Below, one piece after another: positions 56,447 through 64,000 of a DNA stretch of 64,000 bases. The position numbers and the translations under genes were made by a program. How positions within the stretch are numbered: position 1 is the first letter of the stretch; every line of letters begins with the position of its first letter. The notes under the pieces are model-generated. The model saw nothing but the letters and a program-made list of their open reading frames with translations, did no database searches and had not been told where the DNA came from. The DNA lies in contig NZ_NGJN01000007.1 of the NCBI RefSeq assembly GCF_002266855.1, positions 124,001 to 188,000 on the forward strand, in the 5' to 3' direction. This DNA is from Winogradskyella aurantia. GTDB taxonomy: Bacteria > Bacteroidota > Bacteroidia > Flavobacteriales > Flavobacteriaceae.

Positions 56447-56454
56447 CAAAAATA
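56447..56454 (-). promoter_or_regulatory. -7 promoter box of tig
   Basis: On the minus strand this reads TATTTTTG, a TAnnTTTG match, 25 bases before the chosen ATG. Its position makes the upstream in-frame ATG at 56490 unlikely to be in the transcript. Confidence 0.6.
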
Positions 56455-56498
56455 CGATATTTTTTGCAACCCAACAACATTTTGAACCATTGAAATGC

Positions 56499-56846
56499 CT
56501 AAGCCTCCTTCTCTTTAAATAAAGATTGCAAAATGGATTGAAGTATGGATAATAGAACACTGAAAATAAGTGCCCACCAAAAACTTGTTACGCTGAATCC
56601 ATCTATTAATTTATCGGCTAGCAAGATAATGAGCGCATTGATCACAAAAAGGAAAAGTCCAAGGGTTACTATAGTAACAGGAAGAGTGAAAATGACTAAT
56701 ATAGGCTTTACAAAAAGATTGAGAATTGAGAGTACAACAGCCACAATAATGGCACCAAGGTAGCCATCAACAGTTACACCACTTAAAATATAAGATAGAA
56801 TTAAAACGGCTAGGGCATTGATTAAAAGTCGAATGATGAGATTCAT
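56499..56846 (-). CDS. Holin-like small membrane protein (phage holin family IV / YvlD type)
   Basis: A 115-residue protein with four membrane helices and the family pattern DGYLGAIIVAVVLSILNLFVKPILVIFTLPVTI. Such chromosomal proteins (YvlD-like) are annotated as phage holins by similarity but occur outside phages. No phage gene is near it. Its function is unknown. Confidence 0.8.
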   Translation of the reverse strand: MNLIIRLLINALAVLILSYILSGVTVDGYLGAIIVAVVLSILNLFVKPILVIFTLPVTIVTLGLFLFVINALIILLADKLIDGFSVTSFWWALIFSVLLSILQSILQSLFKEKEA

Positions 56847-56886
56847 ATTGATAGGTTTTTTTAGTTACTCATTTTATAATTAACCC

Positions 56887-57651
56887 TCAAGATACAAAAT
56901 TCATAACTGCTTCATAAAAGGCCTCCGGGTTTTCTGCATGTAACCAATGACCAGCATTAGGAATAGTAATTAGTTTAGAATTTGGGAAATGTTTTTTTAT
57001 TATGGCCTCGTCCAACTGCCCAATATATTCAGATTTGTCACCTCGCAGAAAAAGAGACGCTTTATCAAAATGTGCGTGAGATGGCAAACCCTCACCTACC
57101 TCAGCAACAGTTTCTCTTAACGCCTCAAGATTCATTCGCAATCCTAATTTTCCTTTCTCAACCCAATATAAGTTTTTAAGTAAAAACATACGCGTACCGT
57201 CATCGGGGACAAATCTACTAAGCGCTTCATCAGCCTCCCCACGTGAGCTAATCTCAGAAAAACCTAAACTGTCCAAGCCTTCTAAGATAGTCTCATGGTG
57301 CACAGGATAATATCTCGGTGAAATATCTGCAACAATCAACTTTTCAACCTTATGAGGATATTTAGACGCGAATACCATAGCAGTTTTACCGCCCATGCTG
57401 TGCCCGAGTAAAATTATATCGTTTAACCCATACTTATCACAATAACGTTTTAAGTCATCTGCCATAGCATCATAGTTAAATTCATCTGAATGAAAACTCC
57501 TGCCATGGTTGCGTTGGTCAACCAGATGTACCTCAAAGTTGGCCTCAGCAAATTGCCTACCAAGAGTTTTCCAATTATCGCCCATACCTAAAAACCCATG
57601 AAGAATAAGAAAAGGCTGACCTTTGCCAAGTCTGTTAGCGTGTAATATCAT
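56887..57651 (-). CDS. Alpha/beta-hydrolase (YbfF-like esterase)
   Basis: A 254-residue cytosolic hydrolase. The oxyanion loop is LHGFLGMGDNW, the nucleophile Ser85 is in LLGHSMGGKT, and the His is in PNAGHWLHAENPE. The HLVDQRNHGRSFHSDEFNYDAM stretch is typical of YbfF-type acyl-CoA/ester hydrolases. It overlaps the stop of pdxJ by 4 bases, so translation is probably coupled. Confidence 0.87.
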   Translation of the reverse strand: MILHANRLGKGQPFLILHGFLGMGDNWKTLGRQFAEANFEVHLVDQRNHGRSFHSDEFNYDAMADDLKRYCDKYGLNDIILLGHSMGGKTAMVFASKYPHKVEKLIVADISPRYYPVHHETILEGLDSLGFSEISSRGEADEALSRFVPDDGTRMFLLKNLYWVEKGKLGLRMNLEALRETVAEVGEGLPSHAHFDKASLFLRGDKSEYIGQLDEAIIKKHFPNSKLITIPNAGHWLHAENPEAFYEAVMNFVS

Positions 57652-58361
57652 CTTAATTTATGTAAATACATTTGCACCACATTCTCTATACCTAAATAGA
57701 GACTTTCCGCCACTAAAGCGTGCCCTATTGAAACTTCTAGCAATCCCGTGATATTCTCTTTAAAGAATTGGATATTGTCGAGTGATAGATCGTGGCCGGC
57801 ATTAATCCCTAATTGTAAGGTGTTGGCTAGCCCAGCACATTCCATATAAGGCTCAATACCATTCTTATTTCCTATTTTATATTGGTGCGCATAGGCTTCG
57901 GTGTAAAGTTCAATTCTATCAGTACCCGTTTCTTTTGCTCCTTCAATTTGATGTAAATCAGGATCGACAAATATGGATGTTCTAATGCCGTTATTTTTGA
58001 ACTCCTTAATAACCTCTTGCAAAAAACTCTTGTGTTTAATAGTATCCCAACCTGCATTAGACGTGATAGCGTCTTCTGCATCAGGAACCAATGTCACTTG
58101 GGTCGGTTTAGTGTCTAGAACAAGATCAATAAACTTTGGGATGGGGTTACCCTCAATATTGAATTCTGTAGTTATGATTGGTTTTAAATCATAGGCATCT
58201 TGATAACGAATATGGCGTTCATCTGGCCTAGGATGGATAGTTATACCTTGTGCTCCAAAACGTTGTACATCCATAGCAAACTGGACAACATTAGGCACGT
58301 CACCTCCCCTACTATTTCTCAGAGTTGCAATCTTATTAATATTAACACTTAATTTCGTCAT
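57648..58361 (-). CDS. pdxJ: Pyridoxine 5'-phosphate synthase PdxJ
   Basis: A 237-residue enzyme that condenses 1-deoxy-xylulose-5-phosphate with 3-amino-2-oxopropyl phosphate in the last ring-closing step of DXP-dependent vitamin B6 synthesis. Motifs: LSVNINKIATLRNSRGG, QGITIHPRPDERHI, TLVPD, IELYTEAYA and NAGHDLSLDN. A promoter box is directly upstream, and the hydrolase gene overlaps the 3' end. Confidence 0.97.
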   Translation of the reverse strand: MTKLSVNINKIATLRNSRGGDVPNVVQFAMDVQRFGAQGITIHPRPDERHIRYQDAYDLKPIITTEFNIEGNPIPKFIDLVLDTKPTQVTLVPDAEDAITSNAGWDTIKHKSFLQEVIKEFKNNGIRTSIFVDPDLHQIEGAKETGTDRIELYTEAYAHQYKIGNKNGIEPYMECAGLANTLQLGINAGHDLSLDNIQFFKENITGLLEVSIGHALVAESLYLGIENVVQMYLHKLR

Positions 58362-58380
58362 TTCCTCTAGTTTTACGTCA

Positions 58381-58388
58381 CAAAAATA
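58381..58388 (-). promoter_or_regulatory. -7 promoter box of pdxJ
   Basis: Minus-strand TATTTTTG, matching TAnnTTTG, lies 19 bases before the pdxJ ATG in the 91-base divergent region shared with the CBS-protein gene. Confidence 0.5.
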
Positions 58389-58452
58389 CGAAGTACAACA
58401 AGCACTTTCTCCTTAATTTTAGTTAATTTGCAAGATATTATAACCCGTACGT

Positions 58453-59109
58453 ATGCAGTTACAAGATTATGTAATAAACGATATTAAACCTCTTCAGGTT
58501 TCAGATAAAATGAGCGATTTGCAGATGCTTTTTAACCAGTTGACCTATTCACATATCCCTATACAGCGCGATGGTGTTTACATTGGTTGCATCCCCGAAA
58601 CTGACGCGCATTGTTTTGAAGGCACTAAAACCATAAATGAGTGCAGCTACACCGCGGAAGGTTTTTTTGTACGAGACACCACAAATTGGTTGGATGTGCT
58701 TGAGGCATTTGCTCAAAATGACTCTAACATTATGCCCATTTTGGATAAAAATAATAAGTACATCGGGTACTATGAGCTGAATGATATCATGCATTTATTT
58801 AATGAGACACCTTTCTTTTCTGAACCTGGAGGTGTGCTTGTGTTGGAAAAAGGCATACATGACTATTCATTTAGTGAAATTAGCCAAATTGTAGAATCTA
58901 ATGACGGTAAGCTTTTAGGTGCTTTTATTTCTGAAATGGACGGGGATCTAACGCGTATCACCTTAAAAATAGGAAGTTCAAGTCTTAATGAAATTATTCA
59001 AACTTTTAGGAGATACAGTTATAACATCATTTCCGGGCACGAGGAAGACTCCTATATAGAGAGTTTAAAGGAACGGTCACAGTATTTAGATAAATATTTA
59101 AACATGTAA
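58453..59109 (+). CDS. CBS-domain protein
   Basis: A 218-residue protein. The N-terminal 125 residues are a pair of degenerate CBS repeats (IKPLQVSDKMSDLQMLFNQLTYSHIPIQRDG; NIMPILDKNNKYIGYYELND); the C-terminal part (about 130-210, GGVLVLEKGIHDYSFSEISQIVES) resembles an ACT-like regulatory fold. It overlaps nadK by one base, a conserved pairing in Flavobacteriaceae that suggests nucleotide sensing linked to NAD(P) metabolism; this link is inferred. Confidence 0.82.
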   Translation: MQLQDYVINDIKPLQVSDKMSDLQMLFNQLTYSHIPIQRDGVYIGCIPETDAHCFEGTKTINECSYTAEGFFVRDTTNWLDVLEAFAQNDSNIMPILDKNNKYIGYYELNDIMHLFNETPFFSEPGGVLVLEKGIHDYSFSEISQIVESNDGKLLGAFISEMDGDLTRITLKIGSSSLNEIIQTFRRYSYNIISGHEEDSYIESLKERSQYLDKYLNM

Positions 59110-59990
59110 TGATGAAGATAGCCATATATGGGCAAAATTACACCAAGGAAACATCTCAGGACGTCTTTTCAAGTTTGGTTGGTGAGCTTCAAAATTACGA
59201 TATGGACATTCATGTTGAAGCTGGCTTTTTACAGCAGCAGCATCTCCCCGAATCAAAACGAAATGCTATAAATTCCTTCGACAAACTCGATTCAACTTTT
59301 GATTTACTGGTGAGCATCGGCGGGGATGGCACTATTCTCAGGGCTATAACCTATGTTGGGGACTTAGGCATCCCTATTGTGGGAATAAATACAGGCCGAT
59401 TGGGTTTCTTGGCTACTATTCAAACCAATGAAATCTCTAATGCTTTTGAACAAATCGTAAAAAAGGAATTTAAAATTTCTAAAAGAACGCTATTGTGTGT
59501 TACAACCCAACCTGCACATAGCGATATTTCCGAAATTAACTTTGCACTGAACGAAATAGCCATAAGCAGAAAAAATACCACTTCCATGATTACAGTTGAA
59601 ACACATCTTAACGATGAGTATTTAACTTCCTATTGGGCTGATGGCTTAATTCTGTCAACACCAACGGGTTCTACAGGATACTCCTTAAGTTGTGGTGGCC
59701 CTGTAATTGCTCCTGAGGCTGAAAATTTTGTTTTAACCCCTATTGCTCCTCACAATCTAAGTGCAAGACCATTGGTTATACCTGATAGCACTGTGATTTC
59801 CTTTAAAGTGGATGGAAGGGAGGACAAATTTTTAATGTCTTTAGATTCTAGAATTGTAACCCTTCCAAATACTACAAAAGTTACGGTGAGAAAGGCAGAT
59901 TTTGCCATTAAAATGGTTGAACTCCTCGACGAGACATTTTTAGACACCCTCCGTAAAAAATTGCTTTGGGGTGAAGATCGCCGCAATTAA
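59109..59990 (+). CDS. nadK: NAD kinase
   Basis: A 293-residue enzyme making NADP from NAD. The GGDGT motif is at 71-75, followed by VGINTGRLGFLA, the NE-x-D-like ALNEIAISR stretch and the catalytic-site-shaping ADGLILSTPTGSTGYSLSCGGPV. The start ATG overlaps the CBS-protein stop by one base; a second Met follows directly. Confidence 0.96.
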   Translation: MMKIAIYGQNYTKETSQDVFSSLVGELQNYDMDIHVEAGFLQQQHLPESKRNAINSFDKLDSTFDLLVSIGGDGTILRAITYVGDLGIPIVGINTGRLGFLATIQTNEISNAFEQIVKKEFKISKRTLLCVTTQPAHSDISEINFALNEIAISRKNTTSMITVETHLNDEYLTSYWADGLILSTPTGSTGYSLSCGGPVIAPEAENFVLTPIAPHNLSARPLVIPDSTVISFKVDGREDKFLMSLDSRIVTLPNTTKVTVRKADFAIKMVELLDETFLDTLRKKLLWGEDRRN

Positions 59991-60064
59991 ACAATAAATA
60001 CCCTTAAAATCTGTTTATCACTAAGACAATTTGTGCCAAATTACTGAACACAAGTGAGAATTGT

Positions 60065-60072
60065 TATATTTG
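60065..60072 (+). promoter_or_regulatory. -7 promoter box of the DUF6089 gene
   Basis: TATATTTG (TAnnTTTG) lies 17-24 bases before the ATG at 60090. It lies downstream of the alternative GTG start at 60054, which supports the ATG. Confidence 0.5.
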
Positions 60073-60089
60073 CAAACTTTGAAAATTAT

Positions 60090-60779
60090 ATGAGGTATTT
60101 ACTGCTATTCGTAGTTAACATTTTTATGAGCCAAATCGCTGTGAGTCAAATCTATGAAGTTGGTGTTTTTGCTGGTGGAAGTAATTTTATTGGAGATGTT
60201 GGTGCTACAAATTATATCTCACCAAATCAAGCAGCTATTGGCGGAATTTTCAAATGGAACAGAAGCCCAAGACATTCGTTTAGGGCATCTGTGATTTTTT
60301 CTAATTTGGAGGGCAAGGATAACAAATCAGATGATCCGAGGCGCTTAGAACGCGACTACAGTTTTGAAACAAGTCTATTAGAAATTTCATTAGGTATGGA
60401 ATTTACTTTTTTCGATTTCAACCTCCACGAAACGGGACCAAAAGGCACGCCTTACCTCTATTCTGGCATCTCACTTGCTAATCACGATAACTATTATTTT
60501 ACTCAAAACGGTGTTTATACCTCTGAAAACACAAATAGTTGGGCCATTGGAATACCCATGGTATTAGGCTATAAAACCAGTATCTCCACTCATTTTGTTT
60601 TAGCAGCCGAAATTGGAGCTAGGTATACTTTTTCTGATGAGTTAGATGGCAGTGTTCCAGATAATGAAGGAAGAGCGTCTTTGAGTTTTGGTAATACAAA
60701 CAGCAATGATTGGTATGTGTTTTCTGGAATTACACTAACTTACACCTTTGGAAGAATGCCTTGCTATTGCGGATTTTGA
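60090..60779 (+). CDS. DUF6089-family outer-membrane protein
   Basis: A 229-residue exported protein with signal peptide MRYLLLFVVNIFMSQIAVSQ and a beta-barrel body (YEVGVFAGGSNFIGDVG, FSGITLTYTFG). An upstream GTG at 60054 was not used because it precedes the promoter box and spoils the signal peptide. Proteins of this family are encoded between nadK and uppS-bamA in many Flavobacteriaceae, suggesting a part in outer-membrane assembly, though no function is known to me. Confidence 0.85.
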   Translation: MRYLLLFVVNIFMSQIAVSQIYEVGVFAGGSNFIGDVGATNYISPNQAAIGGIFKWNRSPRHSFRASVIFSNLEGKDNKSDDPRRLERDYSFETSLLEISLGMEFTFFDFNLHETGPKGTPYLYSGISLANHDNYYFTQNGVYTSENTNSWAIGIPMVLGYKTSISTHFVLAAEIGARYTFSDELDGSVPDNEGRASLSFGNTNSNDWYVFSGITLTYTFGRMPCYCGF

Positions 60780-60780
60780 T

Positions 60781-61521
60781 ATGAGCTTAAAGGATCAAAT
60801 ACAAAAAGACAGATTGCCCAACCATATTGCCATTATTATGGACGGCAATGGGCGCTGGGCAAAACAGAAGGGACTTGTCCGGGTAATAGGTCATGAAAAT
60901 GGCACGAAGGCGGTTCGAGAGACTGTAGAGGCTAGCGCGGAACTCGGAATTAAAAATCTAACCCTTTATGCCTTTTCAACTGAAAATTGGAATAGGCCGA
61001 AAATAGAAGTGCAGACGTTAATGAGACTTTTGGTTAAATCCTTAAAAAAGGAAATTAAAACCTTACAAGACAACAACATTAAACTTTCGGCCATAGGTTG
61101 TCTAGATGATTTACCAAAAAAAGCGTCTCAAGAGCTTTCCGATGTCATGGAAAAAACAAAAAACAATAAGAATATGACATTGACATTGGCACTAAGCTAT
61201 GGGTCCCGTGAAGAAATTGTTAATGTTATAAAGGAATTATCAGTTAAAGTTAAAAATAATATAATTTCACCCGAAAGTATTGATGAATCCATTATAAATA
61301 AGCATCTTTACACGCAAAATTTACCAGACGTTGACCTACTGATTCGCACGAGTGGTGAGCAGCGGATAAGTAATTTTTTGCTATGGCAAATTGCCTATGC
61401 AGAATTATATTTTACTGATATTCTATGGCCCGATTTTAAAAAGGAAAATCTCTATGAAGCACTCATAAATTATCAAAACAGAGAACGACGATTTGGAAAA
61501 ACGAGCGAACAACTTACCTAA
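60781..61521 (+). CDS. uppS: Isoprenyl transferase (undecaprenyl diphosphate synthase)
   Basis: A 246-residue cis-prenyltransferase, started at ATG 60781, one base after the upstream stop; an ATG at 60748 overlaps that gene and precedes the conserved part. The catalytic Asp21 is in HIAIIMDGNGRWA; LTLYAFSTENWNRP, ALSYGSREE and LLIRTSGEQRISNFLLWQIAYAE are the other family motifs. It supplies the lipid carrier for peptidoglycan and surface polysaccharide synthesis. Confidence 0.97.
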   Translation: MSLKDQIQKDRLPNHIAIIMDGNGRWAKQKGLVRVIGHENGTKAVRETVEASAELGIKNLTLYAFSTENWNRPKIEVQTLMRLLVKSLKKEIKTLQDNNIKLSAIGCLDDLPKKASQELSDVMEKTKNNKNMTLTLALSYGSREEIVNVIKELSVKVKNNIISPESIDESIINKHLYTQNLPDVDLLIRTSGEQRISNFLLWQIAYAELYFTDILWPDFKKENLYEALINYQNRERRFGKTSEQLT

Positions 61522-64000
61522 GAAAGCAATATTGAATTCCCTTATAAAAACGTTTTGCACTGTTGTGTTTCTTTGCACTGTTAGTGTTAGTGCTCAAGTA
61601 GAAGGTGGTAAGACCTATTTGATCAAGGATATTACGGTTACCGGTAATACTAATTTTAGTCCACAGACTATTATTGCCTATTCTAAACTAAGAAAAGACG
61701 AAGAGATTCAAATACGTGGCGAAAAGATTGCTAATGCAGTTAAAACACTTTGGAAGTCTAACCTCTTTAGCAGTATAGATATATACCTTACAAACATTGA
61801 AGGTAACACAGCCAACTTGGAGATAAAACTTATTGATTTACCAGAACTCAAGGAGTTAACCATCACAGGTATTAGGAAGGGAAAAAAGGATGAAATTATA
61901 GAAGAGAACGATTTAGTTCCTGGACAAAAGGTTACAGAAAATCTTATCGCCACTACACGAAATTATCTTACCAATAAATACCAAAAGAAAGGGTTTTTAA
62001 ACACAAAAGTTAATATTGTTACTTCACAAGTCATTGACTCCATTGAAAAAGAGCGCGTTGACATGTTAATCAAAATCGACAAGGGAGAGAAGGTAAAAAT
62101 TAAAAAAATCATCTTTGATGGTAATGAAAAAATAAGTGATAAGAAACTCCGGAAAGCCATGAAGAATACGAAGAAGAAAAATCCTATTCGTATTTTTAAA
62201 CGATCTAAATATATCGAGGAAGATTTTAGAACAGACTTAGTGAGTGTTGTAGATAAGTACAAGGAAAATGGCTATCGTGATGCTCGTATCATTTCAGACT
62301 CTATCATATACAACAATGATAAAACAATTAGTCTCAACATTCAAATTGAGGAGGGAGAAAAATATACTTTTGGTAAGATTGATTTTGTTGGCAATACCGT
62401 ATATCCTGACAAATACTTGGCTGGCATCTTAGGGATAAAAGAAGGAGACACATACAATGGTGTTGAACTGCGTGAGCGCATTGCTAACACAGAAAACCCA
62501 GACGCAAATGATTTAACCAATGCATATCAGAATTACGGTTATATGTTCTCTACTATAAATCCCGTAGAAGTTAGTGCAGAGGGTAATGTTATTGATATGG
62601 AAATTCGCATATCAGAAGGTAAACCAGCCTATTTCGATAATGTCACGGTTACGGGTAATGATGTTACCAACGATCATGTGATTTATAGGGAAATAAGAAC
62701 AAGACCTGGAGAATTATATAGAAAAGCAGATATCATTAGAACCATTCGAGAATTAGGCCAGTTAGGCTTTTTCGATGCTCAACAACTGGTTCCTGATATC
62801 AAAAACCCCAATCCTGTTGACGGTACACTCGACATAGATTACAAAGTTGTTGAACAAGGGTCAAGTCAAATTCAACTTCAAGGTGGCTATGGGGGTGGTG
62901 GTTTTATAGGCACGCTGGGTCTTTCTTTTAATAATTTTGCAATAAAGGATATTTTTAATAAAGATGCTTATAAGCCTGTACCTCGTGGTGATGGACAGAG
63001 TCTAGCCCTCAGATTACAAGCAAGTCAATTTTTCCAAACTTATAGTTTTTCATTTAGTGAGCCATGGTTGGGTGGTAAAAAGCCATTTCAGTTGTCTACG
63101 TCATTATCACATTCAAGACAGTTTTTGTTCAACCCCCAAACCCGAAGAGCCGATAAATCACGACGGTTTAACATTACTGGCTTAACTGTCGGTGTTTCTA
63201 CACGATTAACCAAGCCAGACGATTACTTTATTCTTTCTCAAGCCTTAAGCTATCAGCATTACGACTTGCAAAACTACAATACAGGATTGTTTACCTTCGG
63301 AGATGGTACCTCCAATAATTTATCTTACACCATAGGACTGAGTAGAAATAATCTTTACACAGACCCTATTTACCCAACAGGAGGTTCCAGTTTTTCAGCT
63401 TCAGTAAAGTTTAGCTTTCCTTATTCCTTAGTTAATGGCGTAGATTATAAGGCTCTTAGAGAGGAAAGAGATCAATTAGACCCGAACGATCCAGATGATT
63501 TTGCCCGCATTGGTGAAATAGACCAAGAGCGTTTTGGATGGTTAGAATTCTACAAAATTAAGTTTAAAGTTGATTGGTATACCGAACTGAGCAAAAACCT
63601 GGTATTAAGACCTAGTGCAGAATTTGGTTTTCTAGGGGCCTATAATCTAGATAGGGGAATTATTCCTTTTGAGCGCTTCTTTTTGGGAGGTGATGGTTTA
63701 GGAAATTTTGCATTAGATGGCAGGGAAATCATTCAATTAAGAGGTTACCCTAACCAATCTTTGTCTTCTCAAGATGGTGGTTCAATTTACAACAAGTTTT
63801 CGTTGGAACTTAGATACCCTATTACATTAGGCGCTCAAGCTAAAATTTATGCATTATCCTTTATGGAAGCAGGAGCCTCTGTTAATAGCTTTAAGGAATT
63901 CGACCCTTTCAACCTTAATAGGTCCGCCGGACTCGGGGTTAGGATTTTTATGCCTGCATTTGGTCTATTAGGAATAGATTTTGGGTATGGCTTCGACCCA
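61493..64000 (+). CDS. bamA: Outer membrane protein assembly factor BamA (C-terminus beyond the window)
   Basis: An open frame runs from after 61468 to the right edge. No ATG is available before the conserved part, so the start is a TTG: at 61493 (LEKRANNLPKK, overlapping uppS by 29 bases) or at 61532 (LNSLIKTFCTVVFLCTVSVSAQ, a compact signal peptide 10 bases after uppS). About 836 residues are present. POTRA repeats span roughly residues 45-460 (IKDITVTGNTNFSPQTI, KIIFDGNEKISDKKL, GKIDFVGNTVYPDKYL, YFDNVTVTGNDVTNDHVIYREIRTRPGELYRKADI), then the Omp85 barrel (GGYGGGGFIGTLGLSFNNF, EPWLGGKKPFQLSTS, GLLGIDFGYGFDP). Only the last strand should be missing. It inserts barrel proteins such as SusC into the outer membrane. 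Confidence 0.93.
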   Translation, partial: MEKRANNLPKKAILNSLIKTFCTVVFLCTVSVSAQVEGGKTYLIKDITVTGNTNFSPQTIIAYSKLRKDEEIQIRGEKIANAVKTLWKSNLFSSIDIYLTNIEGNTANLEIKLIDLPELKELTITGIRKGKKDEIIEENDLVPGQKVTENLIATTRNYLTNKYQKKGFLNTKVNIVTSQVIDSIEKERVDMLIKIDKGEKVKIKKIIFDGNEKISDKKLRKAMKNTKKKNPIRIFKRSKYIEEDFRTDLVSVVDKYKENGYRDARIISDSIIYNNDKTISLNIQIEEGEKYTFGKIDFVGNTVYPDKYLAGILGIKEGDTYNGVELRERIANTENPDANDLTNAYQNYGYMFSTINPVEVSAEGNVIDMEIRISEGKPAYFDNVTVTGNDVTNDHVIYREIRTRPGELYRKADIIRTIRELGQLGFFDAQQLVPDIKNPNPVDGTLDIDYKVVEQGSSQIQLQGGYGGGGFIGTLGLSFNNFAIKDIFNKDAYKPVPRGDGQSLALRLQASQFFQTYSFSFSEPWLGGKKPFQLSTSLSHSRQFLFNPQTRRADKSRRFNITGLTVGVSTRLTKPDDYFILSQALSYQHYDLQNYNTGLFTFGDGTSNNLSYTIGLSRNNLYTDPIYPTGGSSFSASVKFSFPYSLVNGVDYKALREERDQLDPNDPDDFARIGEIDQERFGWLEFYKIKFKVDWYTELSKNLVLRPSAEFGFLGAYNLDRGIIPFERFFLGGDGLGNFALDGREIIQLRGYPNQSLSSQDGGSIYNKFSLELRYPITLGAQAKIYALSFMEAGASVNSFKEFDPFNLNRSAGLGVRIFMPAFGLLGIDFGYGFDP

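Noticed and set aside
56499..56846. Prophage remnant suggested by the holin-like protein
   Set aside because: No phage structural, lysis or integrase genes are nearby, and this family is common on chromosomes outside phages.
60054..60089. GTG start 36 bases upstream for the DUF6089 gene
   Set aside because: The -7 promoter box lies between it and the ATG, and the ATG gives a normal signal peptide.
1..64000. CRISPR arrays, insertion sequences, rRNA genes
   Set aside because: No regularly spaced repeats, transposase-like proteins or rRNA segments were found when reading both strands.

Overview
The window is about 64 kb of AT-rich DNA from a marine-type member of the Bacteroidota, most likely family Flavobacteriaceae. 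This rests on the SusC/SusD pair with surrounding lipoproteins, the short primary sigma factor (287 residues), the fused HPPK-deoxynucleoside kinase gene, -7 boxes of the form TAnnTTTG, and the gene run CBS protein, NAD kinase, DUF6089 protein, uppS, bamA. The genus cannot be fixed from the sequence alone.

Bases 1-29065, almost all on the minus strand, form a beta-1,3-glucan (laminarin-type) polysaccharide utilisation locus. In transcription order it holds a membrane-spanning sensor/LuxR-type regulator, SusC, SusD, two surface glycan-binding lipoproteins, a glycosidase fused to a predicted outer-membrane beta-barrel, a carbohydrate-binding/Big_2 lipoprotein, a GH16 laminarinase, a PKD plus four-module binding lipoprotein, a strong terminator, a GH149-like beta-1,3-glucan phosphorylase, a cytoplasmic GH17, a lipoprotein GH17, a lipoprotein GH30, a GPH-family sugar:cation symporter, a second cytoplasmic GH17, and the start of a secreted binding protein cut by the window edge. 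Residues after each lipoprotein cysteine suggest a split: binding proteins, SusD and GH16 on the cell surface, GH30 and one GH17 in the periplasm. The inferred route is: GH16 cuts the chains at the surface, SusCD imports them, GH30 removes beta-1,6 branches and GH17 shortens chains in the periplasm, the symporter takes up oligosaccharides, and cytoplasmic GH17 enzymes plus the phosphorylase yield glucose and glucose-1-phosphate. The hydrolase-barrel fusion is the most unusual part.

Bases 29350-37364 are a three-gene minus-strand operon of secreted proteins: a CocE/S15-type hydrolase, a BNR-propeller (sortilin-like) protein and an S9 prolyl oligopeptidase. This looks like a separate peptide-scavenging module. 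A small lipoprotein follows, then tRNA-Leu and tRNA-Gly. An 18-base copy of the tRNA-Leu 3' end lies 165 bases downstream of that gene, with nested hairpins between the two copies.

From 38916 to the right end the content is housekeeping: mutS, a TrmH-family RNA methyltransferase, a SAM methyltransferase, folK-dNK, a queuosine-precursor transporter, an AsmA-like protein, the primary sigma factor, rpsU, a DUF2797 protein, a GH3-type acyl-adenylating enzyme, clpX, clpP, tig, a small holin-like membrane protein, an alpha/beta hydrolase, pdxJ, a CBS protein, nadK, a DUF6089 protein, uppS and most of bamA, which runs off the right edge. No CRISPR array, insertion sequence, rRNA or prophage was seen.
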